A DNA stretch of 64,000 nucleotides from Goodfellowiella coeruleoviolacea (GCF_024171785.1 NZ_JAMTCK010000012.1:124001-188000); one strand, 5' to 3'; shown: positions 1 to 8,370, numbered from the stretch's first letter. Notes: generated from the letters alone by a model not told the origin. Made by a program: numbers and translations.

Positions 1-264
1 CTCGGCTACTTCGCGGTGCTCAGCGCGGGCGTGCTGGCCGCGGCGGTGGGTCTGCTGCTGGGCAGGCGGTGGGCGCGGACCCCGGCGATCGTGGTCCAGT
101 TGCTGCTGCTCGGCGTCGCCTGGTACCTGCGCGAGGCCGACCGACTGGTGATCGCCGTGGGCGTGGGGCTGTTCTGCCTGAGCGTGATCGCCCTGCTGCT
201 GTCCAACCCGGTCCGGGCCTGGGCCGCCCACCGGCTGGACACGGCCGGGCACGACGCGACCTGA
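1..264 (+). CDS. membrane protein, 3' fragment
   Basis: The reading frame is open from the first base, so the gene starts outside the window; 87 codons and the TGA remain. The residues form at least two hydrophobic spans (roughly the first 20 residues, and residues 50-66), separated by short Arg/Asp-rich loops, and a short polar tail. This looks like the end of a small multi-pass integral membrane protein. No family is recognisable from the fragment. A GTG at position 16 could serve as an internal start, but the continuity of the hydrophobic segment upstream argues for truncation by the window edge. Confidence 0.6.
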   Translation, partial: LGYFAVLSAGVLAAAVGLLLGRRWARTPAIVVQLLLLGVAWYLREADRLVIAVGVGLFCLSVIALLLSNPVRAWAAHRLDTAGHDAT

Positions 265-402
265 CCGGCGCTCGGCCGGTCCGCCAGGATGTGTGCCTGG
301 TCGGCCCGCCTGGTCGGCCAGGCAATGGACACGACACGAGTGGAGCAGGCGGCACCGCACGGCGTGCGTCCGCCGCTCCGCCAGCCCCGGCGAGGTGCCA
401 CT

Positions 403-1218
403 GTGCAGGACAGTCTCAACTGGGTGCCGAGCAACGTCGATGTTGAGCGGCCGAACGAGGCTCGGCTCTACGACTACTTCCTCGGCGGTGCGCACAACTT
501 CGCGGTCGACCGGCGCGTCGGCGAGTGGATGGCGGGGTTCTTCCCCAGCGCCGAGATCTGCCGGCACACCCGGGCGTTCCTGCGCCGCGCGGTGCGGCTG
601 TGCCTGGCCGCCGGCATCCGCCAGTTCCTGGACCTGGGTTCGGGTCTGCCCACGGCCGGGAACGTGCACCAGGTGGCCAGGGAGGTCGACCAGGCGGCGC
701 GCGTGGTGTACGTGGACCGGGACCCGGTCACCGTGGCGCACGCGCGCGCCATGCTCAAGGCCGACGAGCACACCGCGGTCGTGCGCGCGGACCTCCGCGA
801 CCACCGCGGCGTGCTGCACGCGCCCGAGACCCGGCGGCTGCTGGACTTCACCCAGCCGGTGGCGGTGCTGCTGGTCGGGGTGCTGCACTACCTGTCCGAC
901 GCCGACGACCCCGACGGGGTGATCGCCGGTTACCGCGCGGTCATGGCGCCGGGCAGCATGCTGGTCCTGGCGCACCTGGACGGTCCGGCCAGCGTGCCCG
1001 AGGCGGTCGCGCCCCTGGCCGAACTCGCCAGGCAGAACATCACCACCGCGATCACCCCGCGCTGCCCGATCCAGATCACCAGGCTGATGCGCGGGCTGGA
1101 GCTGCTCGAACCCGGGGTGGTGGCCGCGGCCAGGTGGCGGACCGACCAGGACGACTGGCCGGCGGCCGGCGCCGCGCCGTTCGTGTGCCACGTGGCCGTC
1201 GGGCGCAAGGGGAGCTGA
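403..1218 (+). CDS. SAM-dependent methyltransferase, SAV2177 (DUF574) family
   Basis: Cytosolic class I methyltransferase-like protein of the actinomycete-expanded SAV2177 family; substrates in this family are generally unknown. The family hallmark RLYDYFLGGAHNFAVDR lies near residue 25, followed by the AdoMet-binding FLDLGSGLPTAGNVHQVA segment and a VVYVDRDPVTVAHAR acidic loop. I chose the GTG at 403 because GAGGTG sits about 6 nt upstream and the family begins shortly before this motif; the frame is open up to 289 but the extra residues look like non-coding translation. It stands alone between unrelated genes. Confidence 0.85.
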   Translation: MQDSLNWVPSNVDVERPNEARLYDYFLGGAHNFAVDRRVGEWMAGFFPSAEICRHTRAFLRRAVRLCLAAGIRQFLDLGSGLPTAGNVHQVAREVDQAARVVYVDRDPVTVAHARAMLKADEHTAVVRADLRDHRGVLHAPETRRLLDFTQPVAVLLVGVLHYLSDADDPDGVIAGYRAVMAPGSMLVLAHLDGPASVPEAVAPLAELARQNITTAITPRCPIQITRLMRGLELLEPGVVAAARWRTDQDDWPAAGAAPFVCHVAVGRKGS

Positions 1219-1227
1219 CGGCTGCCC

Positions 1228-1291
1228 GGTGCTGCCCCGGTTGTGCCCCGGTGCTGCCTGGTTGTGGCCCCGGTGCTGCCCGGGGTGCCCC
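1228..1291. repeat. 22-bp tandem repeat, three copies
   Basis: Three consecutive units start with GGTGCTGCC and end with GCCCC (1228-1249, 1250-1271, 1272-1291, the last two bases short). They lie just after the methyltransferase stop codon in the gap before the PRC-barrel gene. Such GC-rich slippage arrays are common in this kind of genome; no function is suggested. Confidence 0.7.
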
Positions 1292-1410
1292 GGGTGGAGC
1301 GTTCGGCCCTCCCCGCCGCGGGTGAGGTGGCCGGCCGGCCCGGCTGATGGTCTTGGAAACGAGGTACGCCAGGCGGGAGAGCAGCCATCCGGGGCGAGGA
1401 GCGAGCGAGC

Positions 1411-2016
1411 ATGATCGACAGGAAGCTGGTCCCGCAGATCTTCCACGACCAGGTCTACGACCCGGCCGGCCACCGCCTGGGCCGGATCGAGCAGGTGTAC
1501 CTGGACGACCGGTCCGGTGAACCGGTGTGGGCGAGCGTGCGGCGCTTCGCGCTGTTCGGCCACGGCGATGCGTTCGTGCCGATCGACCAGGCCGAGGTGC
1601 GGGGCAACACCGTGCGCGTGCCGGTGCACCGCAGCCAGGTGCGTTCCGCCCCGCGCGTCCAGGCCGAGGGCGGGCACATGTCCGGCCAGCAGGAGCAGGA
1701 GCTGTACGACTACTACGGGGTGGCCTACCCGTCCGTGCCCACCCAGCAGGGCCGGGCACCCGGCCAGCAGGCCCCAGGAGCCCCGCAGGGGCCGCCACCG
1801 GCCGGGGGAGGCCCGGAGACAGGGGGACAGGCGGCGACGGGGCGTGCGGCGGACGTGGGGCGGCAAGCGGGCCCCACCCAGCAGCCGGGTCCCGGTCAGC
1901 AGCCGGACGCCGGCCAGCAGGGCGGCCGGCACGGCTGGTTCGCCAGGCACGGCCAGCAGGGCAGGCACGAGCGGGGCGTGCCGCAGACCAAGTGGCAGCG
2001 CCGGCACCAGGGCTGA
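1411..2016 (+). CDS. PRC-barrel domain protein with disordered Gln/Pro/Gly tail
   Basis: Residues about 1-80 form a PRC-barrel: LVPQIFHDQVYDPAGHRLG leads into VYLDDRSGEPVWASV, and a FVPIDQAEVRGNTVRVPV strand pair follows. PRC-barrels occur in RNA-processing factors and in many uncharacterised actinomycete stress proteins. After a short acidic YDYYGVAYP segment, residues 110-201 are low complexity (Gln, Gly, Pro, Ala, later Arg/His), probably disordered. The ATG is preceded by GAGGAGCGAGCGAGC, a good ribosome-binding site. No operon partner is visible. Role unknown; possibly general stress related (inference). Confidence 0.75.
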   Translation: MIDRKLVPQIFHDQVYDPAGHRLGRIEQVYLDDRSGEPVWASVRRFALFGHGDAFVPIDQAEVRGNTVRVPVHRSQVRSAPRVQAEGGHMSGQQEQELYDYYGVAYPSVPTQQGRAPGQQAPGAPQGPPPAGGGPETGGQAATGRAADVGRQAGPTQQPGPGQQPDAGQQGGRHGWFARHGQQGRHERGVPQTKWQRRHQG

Positions 2017-2177
2017 ACCGCGGCCACCGGCTGACCGGGGTGGGCCAGCCGGCCGGGTGATTCCCGCGGCCGGCCCGCGTGGCCGGCTGGAGGTGGCGGG
2101 CGGCGCACCGCACAGTCGACGTGTCCACCCGGGGGCGCGCGCACCGCGCCCCCGGGGCGTCAGCACAGGGAGCGTCG

Positions 2178-2726
2178 ATGCGCACGGTGTTGTCCCGGCC
2201 AGGGGGCCCGCGGGCTGGTCGAGCGGTGTCGTTGTCGCGGTGGCGGCGGGGGCTCGCCCTGCTCGGGGCCGCGCTGCTGCTCGCGGGCGGCCACCTGGGC
2301 GCGGCGGCGCCGGCCGCCGCCCGACCCTGGGCACCCACCCTGGAGTTCCAGCTGTTCCTGGACCAGGTCACCAAGGTCGGCACGCTGCCCGGCACGTTCC
2401 GCCTGGCCGAGGCCACGCTCTACGACGCGGACGGCGCGCCGATCGGTGACGCGCGGGTGCGCTGGGGCAGTGCGGGCACGGCGCTGGGCACCGACACCGC
2501 GCACCAGGTGACCCAGGTGGAGACCACGGCACGGCTGGACGACGGGGAGATCAGCTACTTCGGCAGCTACACCGACGTCGACCCGGACGACATGCCCGCG
2601 GCCGAGGTCACCGTCACCGGCGGCACCGGGGACTTCGCCGGGGCGACCGGACAGGGCACGGTCACCCGGATGTCCGGCGGACCACCGCTCTACTGGGTGA
2701 CGCTCACCCTGGCGGAACGGTTCTGA
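2178..2726 (+). CDS. secreted allene-oxide-cyclase-barrel-like protein
   Basis: The N-terminus has several Arg, a hydrophobic core (ALLGAALLLAGG) and an Ala-rich AAPAAARP cleavage region near residue 50, so a Sec/Tat-type signal peptide is likely. The remaining 130 residues match the AOC-like beta-barrel fold seen in many secreted actinomycete proteins: an EFQLFLDQVTKVGT strand, repeated Thr/Gly-rich strands, and the hallmark VTGGTGDFAGATGQGTV segment near the end. Biochemical role of these bacterial proteins is not established. Start at 2178 is favoured because CAGGGAG precedes it and the signal peptide begins there; the frame is open further upstream. Confidence 0.75.
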   Translation: MRTVLSRPGGPRAGRAVSLSRWRRGLALLGAALLLAGGHLGAAAPAAARPWAPTLEFQLFLDQVTKVGTLPGTFRLAEATLYDADGAPIGDARVRWGSAGTALGTDTAHQVTQVETTARLDDGEISYFGSYTDVDPDDMPAAEVTVTGGTGDFAGATGQGTVTRMSGGPPLYWVTLTLAERF

Positions 2727-2798
2727 GCCGGGGAGCGGTCGCGCCGAGGCGCTCCGTCAACCGGGCCAGTCCGCCAACCGGGTCGGTCCTCCCACGGC

Positions 2799-3407
2799 TC
2801 AGTCCTCCCACGGCGGCACGTTGAGCCGGCGGATCTGCGGGTCGCCGCGCTCGTGGCCGAGCACGCTGACGCAGGCGGGGTCGACGCCGAAGTGCAGGCC
2901 GGCGTTGGCCGGCAGGCCCAGCCAGCGCGCGGTCAGCACCCGGCTGAAGTGGCCGTGCCCGATCAGCACCACGTCACCGCAGGCCAGCGCCACCCGGACG
3001 CGGTCGAGCACCCGGTCGGCCCTGGCCGCCACCTGGTCGGCGGTTTCCCCGTTGGGGGTCGGGTGGGTCCACACCGTCCACCCGGGAACGTCCTCGCGGA
3101 TCTGCGGCGTGGTCCGGCCCTCGTAGTCGCCGTAGTCCCACTCGGCCAGTTCCTCGGTGGTCTCGTCCACGGTGAGCCCGGCCAGCTCGGCGGTGCGCGT
3201 GGCGCGCTGGCGGGGACTGGCCAGCACCAGGGTGGGCGCCGTGTCGGTGCCGCGCAGCCTGGCCAGCACCGCACCGCACCGGCGGGCCTGCTGCTCACCG
3301 CGCTCGGTCAGCGCGATGTCGGTGCGGCTGGTGTGCTGTCCGGATTCCGACCACTCGGTCTGGCCGTGCCGGATCAGGTAGACGGCTGACGTCGCATTGG
3401 CTGACAC
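2799..3407 (-). CDS. histidine phosphatase family protein
   Basis: Phosphoglycerate mutase-like phosphatase of about 202 residues. The catalytic RHG motif is present in VYLIRHGQTEW near the N-terminus, with the second histidine in VVLIGHGHFSRVL around residue 155 and conserved Arg in SPRQRATRTAEL. The EYGDYEG-like WDYGDYEGRT motif matches the acid phosphatase/phosphomutase branch (cobC/GpmB-like). Substrate is not predictable. The GTG at 3407 gives a start 12 residues before the RHG core; the frame continues open upstream but with no homology. It is divergent from the HAD gene. Confidence 0.85.
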   Translation of the reverse strand: MSANATSAVYLIRHGQTEWSESGQHTSRTDIALTERGEQQARRCGAVLARLRGTDTAPTLVLASPRQRATRTAELAGLTVDETTEELAEWDYGDYEGRTTPQIREDVPGWTVWTHPTPNGETADQVAARADRVLDRVRVALACGDVVLIGHGHFSRVLTARWLGLPANAGLHFGVDPACVSVLGHERGDPQIRRLNVPPWED

Positions 3408-3531
3408 CGGCTCATGGTAGGTGCCGCCGACCTGATCCGCGCTGGTCGCGACCGCCCCACCGGGGTCGATCAGGTGGGGGCCCGGTCTGGTCGGCGCTGC
3501 GGAGAGCGCGGTCAGCCCCGACGATGGACCG

Positions 3532-4227
3532 GTGAGTTCTTCAGTGACCGAGGACCTGGAGGCGCTGCGGCGGGTGCTCGCGGGGGCGCGGGCGCTGCTG
3601 CTCGACTTCGACGGTCCGGTGTGCGACCTGTTCGCCCGGCTGACCGCCAGGGACATCGCCGCGGAGCTGCGTCGGATCATCGCCGCGCACGGGGTCGACC
3701 TGCCGGTGGAGGTCGGGGCCGGCCCGCACGAGCTGTTGGGGTACGTGGGTGGCATGTCGGGCCCGCTGCGGGTCCAGGTGGAGACCACGCTGGCCGCGCG
3801 GGAGTACGAGGCGGCCGGCACGGCCGTGCCCACCCCGGGCGGCGCCGAGGTGATCCGCGCCTGGCACGACAGCGGCCGGCCGGTCGGCATCGTCAGCAAC
3901 AACGCGCCCGAGGCGGTGCACCGCTACCTGGAGGAGCACGACCTCGCCGGGTGCGTGGACCGGGTGGAGGGCCGCGACCCGACCCGGCCCGACCTGATGA
4001 AGCCCGACCCGCACCTGTTCACCAGGGCGGCCACCGCACTGTCCTGTTCGGACACTGAGTGCGTGTTGGTCGGGGACCAGACCAGCGACGTGCGCACCGC
4101 ACACAGCGCGGGGGCGCGCGCCATCGGCTACAGCCCGAACCCGAGGCGGGCGGCCGTGCTCGGCGACGCCGGGGCGGACGCGGTGACGACCTCCATGACC
4201 GCGCTGGTGACCGCGATGCCGTCCTGA
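3532..4227 (+). CDS. HAD-superfamily hydrolase
   Basis: Predicted phosphatase of 231 residues with all four HAD motifs: motif I LLLDFDGPV near residue 23, motif II IVSNN near residue 122, motif III Lys in MKPDPHLF, and motif IV VGDQTSDVRTA. The cap region between motifs I and II is of the phosphoglycolate phosphatase type. Start is GTG at 3532. The next gene (Nudix) follows after 29 nt, so the two are probably cotranscribed. Substrate unknown. Confidence 0.85.
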   Translation: MSSSVTEDLEALRRVLAGARALLLDFDGPVCDLFARLTARDIAAELRRIIAAHGVDLPVEVGAGPHELLGYVGGMSGPLRVQVETTLAAREYEAAGTAVPTPGGAEVIRAWHDSGRPVGIVSNNAPEAVHRYLEEHDLAGCVDRVEGRDPTRPDLMKPDPHLFTRAATALSCSDTECVLVGDQTSDVRTAHSAGARAIGYSPNPRRAAVLGDAGADAVTTSMTALVTAMPS

Positions 4228-4256
4228 CCCGGGGGTTGGCCGGTGAGGAGGAACCA

Positions 4257-4733
4257 TTGGGTGCCGTCGACCACTTCAACGACCCGGACGCGCCCAGGGC
4301 CAACAGCCTGCGCCCGGCGGTGAACACCTTCGTGCAGGACGGGGCCGGCCGGGTGCTGCTGGTCCACCGGGCCGAACAGGACCTGCACACGCTGCCCGGC
4401 GGTGAGCAGCGGCCGGGGGAGACCCCGCTGGACGCGGTGCTGCGCACCACGTACGCGGAAACCGGTGTCCGCGTGGCGGTGACCGGACTCGTCGGCGTCT
4501 ACTCGGATCCGGCGCACGTGGTCGCCCACGACGACGGCGAGGTCCGCCAGGAGTTCGTGCTGTGCTTCCGGGCCACCCCGTCCGACGGCGAGCTGGACAC
4601 CCGGGACCAGACCATGAAGGCCGACTGGGTGAACCCGGCCCGGATGTACGAGTTGGCCATCCACCCGGCCGTGCGACTGCGCATCCAGCACGGCTTCGAT
4701 GACCGCCGCGAGCCCTACTGGGGCCAGGACTGA
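4257..4733 (+). CDS. Nudix-domain protein with degenerate Nudix box
   Basis: A 158-residue Nudix fold: VNTFVQDGAGRVLLVHR precedes the box LPGGEQRPGETPLDAVLRTT with YAETGV. Compared with the consensus GX5EX7REUXEEXGU, the Glu after Arg is Thr and the first Glu of the EE pair is Ala, so metal binding may be weakened. The C-terminal half aligns with ADP-ribose/NTP pyrophosphohydrolase-like proteins. The start is TTG at 4257, fixed by AGGAGGA at 4246-4252. It lies 29 nt after the HAD gene, suggesting a joint nucleotide or sugar-phosphate housekeeping task (inference). Confidence 0.75.
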   Translation: MGAVDHFNDPDAPRANSLRPAVNTFVQDGAGRVLLVHRAEQDLHTLPGGEQRPGETPLDAVLRTTYAETGVRVAVTGLVGVYSDPAHVVAHDDGEVRQEFVLCFRATPSDGELDTRDQTMKADWVNPARMYELAIHPAVRLRIQHGFDDRREPYWGQD

Positions 4734-4738
4734 CCGCC

Positions 4739-4786
4739 GGGGCGACTGGCCACTGGGGCGACTGGCCACTGGGGCGACTGACCAGG
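4739..4786. repeat. 16-bp tandem repeat, three copies
   Basis: The unit GGGGCGACTGGCCACT occurs twice exactly and a third time with changes, immediately after the Nudix stop codon. It may be a simple slippage array in the 3' untranslated region. Confidence 0.7.
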
Positions 4787-4805
4787 GGTGCTGCCGCCGG
4801 GTCGG

Positions 4806-4955
4806 CTACCGCTGCTTGTCGCGGAACCGCCGGTGCCAGGCCCACCAGAGCCGGAAGCCCCACGACGTCCGGTCGCGCAGGACCGGCCAGAGCGCCGCGG
4901 CCCAGGTGGCCGCACCCGCGCCCACCAGGACCCGCAGCACGGGACTGGCCAGCAT
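4806..4955 (-). CDS. 49-residue Trp/Arg-rich membrane-associated peptide
   Basis: Small open frame: a hydrophobic N-terminal half (PVLRVLVGAGAATWAAALW) is followed by a tail rich in Trp and Arg (WGFRLWWAWHRRFRDKQR). This pattern, one membrane helix plus a cationic aromatic tail, is unlikely in random GC-rich translation. An in-frame GTG lies one codon earlier. CAGGAC lies about 8 nt upstream. It is convergent with the Nudix gene and lies downstream of sodN on the same strand, beyond the sodN terminator. No family recognised; existence as a gene is an inference from composition. Confidence 0.5.
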   Translation of the reverse strand: MLASPVLRVLVGAGAATWAAALWPVLRDRTSWGFRLWWAWHRRFRDKQR

Positions 4956-5000
4956 CACCGGTGTCCTGACGACATCGGCTGGACGGGCTGGACAACAACG

Positions 5001-5042
5001 ACGACGCTGGCCAGTGGAAGGGGTTCCGCTGGCCAGCGTCGT
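5001..5042 (-). terminator. sodN terminator hairpin
   Basis: Perfect 14-bp stem (5001-5014 with 5029-5042), extended by an internal GGAA/TTCC pairing, placed 19 nt after the sodN stop codon. The sequence after it on the minus strand is only mildly T-rich (TGTTGTCC). Confidence 0.75.
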
Positions 5043-5060
5043 GGAGTCAGGCTGTTGACC

Positions 5061-5468
5061 TCAGCCCTGCTTGGTCTCCCAGAAGATCTTGTCGATCTCG
5101 GCGATGAGGTCGAGCAGCTCCTGGCCCTTGGCCGGGTCCATCGAACCCTTGGCGCCGCTCGCACCAGCGGCCTTGGTCGCCCGGTTGAACAGGTCGTGCA
5201 GCTGCGGGTACTTCTCGAAGTGCGGTGCCTTGAAGTAGTCGGTCCACAACACCCACAGGTGGTGCTTGACCAGCTCGGCGCGCTGCTCCTTGATCAGGAT
5301 CGCCCGGGTGCGGAACTCGGGGTCCTCGTTTGCCTGGTACTTTTCCTGGATCGCCTTGATCGACTCGGCTTCGATCCTGGCCTGCGCCGGGTCGTAGACC
5401 CCACAGGGGAGATCGCAGTGAGCGGTTGCCTCCAGGCGCGGACCGAGGACGCGCGACAGCAGTCGCAT
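5061..5468 (-). CDS. sodN: nickel-containing superoxide dismutase
   Basis: Converts superoxide to hydrogen peroxide and oxygen. The precursor is 135 residues long, and the nickel hook HCDLPCGVYDP starts at His17, so a 16-residue propeptide must be removed to expose His1, Cys2 and Cys6 of the mature enzyme. The rest is the expected four-helix bundle sequence with KEQRAELVKHHLWVLWTDYF. It is divergent from sodX, whose product is the protease expected to cleave the propeptide. In Streptomyces, sodN is controlled by nickel-responsive Nur; a Nur site could lie in the 79-bp divergent gap, but I could not identify one. Confidence 0.97.
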   Translation of the reverse strand: MRLLSRVLGPRLEATAHCDLPCGVYDPAQARIEAESIKAIQEKYQANEDPEFRTRAILIKEQRAELVKHHLWVLWTDYFKAPHFEKYPQLHDLFNRATKAAGASGAKGSMDPAKGQELLDLIAEIDKIFWETKQG

Positions 5469-5547
5469 CTTTCCTCCCTGACAGTGAATGCTCCGACGGG
5501 AAGGACCCTACTCCGAGAGTGCGGAGCAGGCAGGCGGGAGGTGATCG

Positions 5548-5994
5548 TTGGCACGCGTTGACAGGTATCCGGTCCGGCGGGTCAGGGTTCGTGGTCCGTC
5601 CATGGCGCCCACCCTGTCCAATGGGGACATCGTGCTGGTCAGCACGCGCGCGCGGGCCAGTGCGGGCGATGTGGTGCTGGTGCGCTGGCCGGCGCGGCCG
5701 GCGCAGCTGTCGGTCAAGCGCGCGGTGCGGCCGATGGCCGGCGGGTGGTTCGTGGTGGGCGACAACCGGTTCGCCTCCACCGACTCCCACGATCTGGGCG
5801 CCGCCGAGGTGCTGGGCGTGGTGCGCTGGCGGCTGTGGCCGCGGCCGGGCCGGCTGCGCCAGGCCGCGGACCCACCCGGGCCGGCGGACCCACCCGGGCC
5901 GGCGGACCCACCTGGGCCGGCTGAGCCGCCCGGCGCGGCCAAACCCGCTGGGCCGTCCGAACCGGACGGGCCGGGCGGGTTTAGCCGACCGTGA
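5548..5994 (+). CDS. sodX: SodN maturation protease (signal-peptidase-like)
   Basis: S26/S24-type serine protease of the nickel-SOD maturation family: catalytic Ser18 in RGPSMAPTL and Lys57 in LSVKRAV, followed by the VVGDNRFASTDSHDLG box typical of signal peptidases. There is no transmembrane segment, as expected for a cytosolic processing enzyme acting on the SodN leader. The start is TTG at 5548 with GGGAGGTGA upstream. The last 45 residues are an unusual Pro/Gly/Ala tail containing near-identical PPGPAD units (5871-5930). The gene overlaps the convergent epimerase gene by 14 nt. Confidence 0.92.
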   Translation: MARVDRYPVRRVRVRGPSMAPTLSNGDIVLVSTRARASAGDVVLVRWPARPAQLSVKRAVRPMAGGWFVVGDNRFASTDSHDLGAAEVLGVVRWRLWPRPGRLRQAADPPGPADPPGPADPPGPAEPPGAAKPAGPSEPDGPGGFSRP

Positions 5995-6589
5995 CGCGCA
6001 GTGAGTCGTAGTGGACCAGGCACTCGGCATAGTCGGGCAGCAGCCCGGCCGCCAGTGCCTGCTCCAGCGTGGGGGCCGCGGCGTCCTTTTCGGACAGGAT
6101 CGGGGTGATGTCGGTGGGCCACGGCAGGCCGAGGGCGGCGTCCAGCGGGTTGACGCCGTGCTCGGCGGTCGGGTTGTAGCTGGTCGAGCAGAGGTAGTGC
6201 ATGACGGTGTCGTCGGCGAGCGCCATCGCCGCGTGGCCCAGTCCCTCGGACAGGTACACCGCGCGCGGTTCGTCGGCGTCCAGCAGCACCTGGTCCCACT
6301 GGCCGAAGGTGGGCGAGCCGACCCGCAGGTCGATGACCACGTCCAGCAGCCGGCCGCGCGGGCAGTGGATGTACTTGGCCTGGCCGGGCGGCACGTCCGC
6401 GAAGTGCACGCCGCGGATGGTGCCGCGCCGGGACACGCTGTGGTTGGTCTGGGCGACGTGCAGCGGGTGGCCGACAGCCTCCACAAAGGCCGGTTCCTGG
6501 TACGGGGCCACGAACAGGCCCCGCTCGTCGGGGAAGCTCGGTGGGACGAACTCGAAGGCACCGGCGATCCGCAGTTCACGTACGCGCAT
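5981..6589 (-). CDS. dTDP-4-dehydrorhamnose 3,5-epimerase family protein
   Basis: RmlC-type cupin of about 202 residues. Recognisable parts are FPDERGLF near the N-terminus, the active-site IRGVHFADVPPGQAKYIHCP with its catalytic His, and LLDVVIDLRVGSPTFGQW. Such enzymes epimerise 4-keto-6-deoxy nucleotide sugars in deoxysugar or rhamnose pathways. No other deoxysugar gene is nearby, so it is an orphan here. Start ATG at 6589 was chosen since the family begins MRVRELxIxG; an in-frame ATG six codons upstream is less likely. The 3' end overlaps sodX. Confidence 0.88.
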   Translation of the reverse strand: MRVRELRIAGAFEFVPPSFPDERGLFVAPYQEPAFVEAVGHPLHVAQTNHSVSRRGTIRGVHFADVPPGQAKYIHCPRGRLLDVVIDLRVGSPTFGQWDQVLLDADEPRAVYLSEGLGHAAMALADDTVMHYLCSTSYNPTAEHGVNPLDAALGLPWPTDITPILSEKDAAAPTLEQALAAGLLPDYAECLVHYDSLRVTVG

Positions 6590-6961
6590 GGCGGTCAGCC
6601 TAAGCATCCGGGCGGGCCAGGCCGATTCGGGATCGATGCCACCTGCGGATAGTGACCGATCAGTTCAAAAAACCGGACGGACGTCTTGCAAAACACCCTC
6701 TGACCTGCGGAAAAACTGTGATCCCTGCCGCAGACAGGGATCGTTCCGCCTGGCACACTGAGCCGAACCGCAGGACCCGTCGCGACGCCACCAGACCCGG
6801 TTCGCGTGCTCGGCGGACGACCACATCCCAGCCGGTGTCAACCCATCGGAGATCCCGCGCGCCGCCACCCGGGTGGAGGTGGTGGCGCACCACGCGTTGT
6901 CCACCCACATCCGCAGCCGCGCGTGACCGCAGGCGTTGCGGTCCGTTTCGAGAGGGACGCC
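6590..6961. other. gap before malic enzyme, with hairpin
   Basis: No convincing gene in these 372 bases. The part around 6650-6720 is less GC-rich than its surroundings (a run of A at 6666-6672 and AAAAA at 6711-6715). A perfect 8-bp hairpin (GATCCCTG at 6720-6727, CAGGGATC at 6735-6742) lies about 220 nt upstream of the malic enzyme start. On the minus strand it is followed by ACAGTTTTT, so it could terminate an unannotated minus-strand transcript or fold in the malic-enzyme leader. Confidence 0.45.
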
Positions 6962-8140
6962 GTGACCACCGTGAATGACAGCCCCACCCAGCTCACCGAC
7001 GAGGAGATCTTCCAGGCGCACCAGGGCGGCAAGCTCGGCATCGACGTGACCGCCCCGCTGTCCGACCCGCGCGCGCTGGCCATCGCCTACACCCCGGGCG
7101 TGGCCCGGGTGAGCCGGGCGATCGCCCAGGACGCCGGCCTGGCCGCCCAGTACACGTGGACACACCGGCTGGTGGCCGTGGTCAGCGACGGCACCGCCGT
7201 GCTCGGCCTCGGCGACATCGGCGCCAGCGCCTCGCTGCCGGTGATGGAGGGCAAGGCCGCGCTGTTCAAGACCTTCGGCGGGCTCGACGCCATCCCGCTG
7301 GTGCTGAACACCACCGACGTCGACGAGATCGTGCAGACCCTGGTCCGGCTGCGGCCCTCGTTCGGCGCGGTGAACCTGGAGGACATCGCCGCGCCGCGCT
7401 GCTTCGAACTGGAGGCCCGGCTGGTCGAGGCGCTGGACTGCCCGGTCATGCACGACGACCAGCACGGCACCGCCATCGTGGTGCTGGCCGCGCTGCGCGG
7501 GGCCACGGCCGCGCTCGGCCGCGACATCGCCAGCCTGCGGGTGGTGGTCTCCGGTGCGGGCGCGGCCGGGGTGGCCTGCACGAAGATCCTGCTGGCCGCG
7601 GGCGTGGCCGACGTGACCGTGGTGGACTCGCGCGGGGTGGTCCACGCCGGACGGGACGGCCTCAACCCGGTCAAGGCCGAACTGGCCGGGCGGACCAACC
7701 CGCGCGGCATCCGCGGCGGTCTGGCCGACGCGTTGCGCGGCGCCGACGTGTTCCTCGGCCTGTCCTCGGCGCGCGTGCCCGAGGAGCTGATCGCCGGCAT
7801 GGCGCCGGAGGCCATCGTGTTCGCGCTGTCCAACCCGGACCCGGAGATCCACCCCGACATCGCCGCGCGGCACGCGGCCGTGGTGGCCACCGGGCGCAGC
7901 GACTTCCCCAACCAGATCAACAACGTGCTGGCCTTCCCCGGCGTGTTCCGAGGCGCGCTGGACGCCGGCGCCCGGCGGATCACCGAGAACATGAAACTGG
8001 CCGCGGCCGACGCGATCGCCTCGGTGGCGGCCGAGGACCTCGCGGTCGACCGGATCGTGCCCAGCGCGCTCGACCCGCGGGTTGGCCCGGAAGTGGCGGC
8101 CGCGGTTGCCAGGGCGGCGCGCCAGGACGGGGTAGCCTGA
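6962..8140 (+). CDS. NAD(P)-dependent malic enzyme
   Basis: Oxidative decarboxylation of malate to pyruvate and CO2, about 392 residues, the length of the short bacterial form without a phosphotransacetylase domain. Evidence: IAYTPGVARVSRAI with the catalytic Tyr region, LGLGDIGASASLPVMEGKAALFK with the catalytic Lys, metal-binding DDQHGTAIV, a Rossmann SGAGAAGVACTKIL, and ALSNPDPEI near the C-terminus. Start GTG 6962 has GAGAGGGA about 8 nt upstream; an alternative in-frame GTG lies three codons later. The enzyme links TCA-cycle carbon to pyruvate, matching other catabolic genes in the window. Confidence 0.94.
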   Translation: MTTVNDSPTQLTDEEIFQAHQGGKLGIDVTAPLSDPRALAIAYTPGVARVSRAIAQDAGLAAQYTWTHRLVAVVSDGTAVLGLGDIGASASLPVMEGKAALFKTFGGLDAIPLVLNTTDVDEIVQTLVRLRPSFGAVNLEDIAAPRCFELEARLVEALDCPVMHDDQHGTAIVVLAALRGATAALGRDIASLRVVVSGAGAAGVACTKILLAAGVADVTVVDSRGVVHAGRDGLNPVKAELAGRTNPRGIRGGLADALRGADVFLGLSSARVPEELIAGMAPEAIVFALSNPDPEIHPDIAARHAAVVATGRSDFPNQINNVLAFPGVFRGALDAGARRITENMKLAAADAIASVAAEDLAVDRIVPSALDPRVGPEVAAAVARAARQDGVA

Positions 8141-8370
8141 GGCGAGGAGTCGCTGGGAGTGTTGCAGCAGTTCGGTGTCCTGCCGGCCAGAGCAATACCG
8201 CCAGGGGACTGGGCTGCGGCACGTTGACGCGCTACCGTCCCTGTCCTCGGATGTGCTTTCCGGGGCAGGGCCATGTCCACGGCCCGGGTGCTGGGCACTG
8301 CTGAGCAGGCCGCCGGTCTGGCCAGTGCGTGCCACCACCGGCGGTGGACGCGGGCGGAGAGGGTGGAACC

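Noticed and set aside
5871-5930. Collagen-like repeat in the sodX tail as a separate domain
   Set aside because: Only three PPGPAD-like units; explained by slippage in GC-rich DNA, no triple-helix length.
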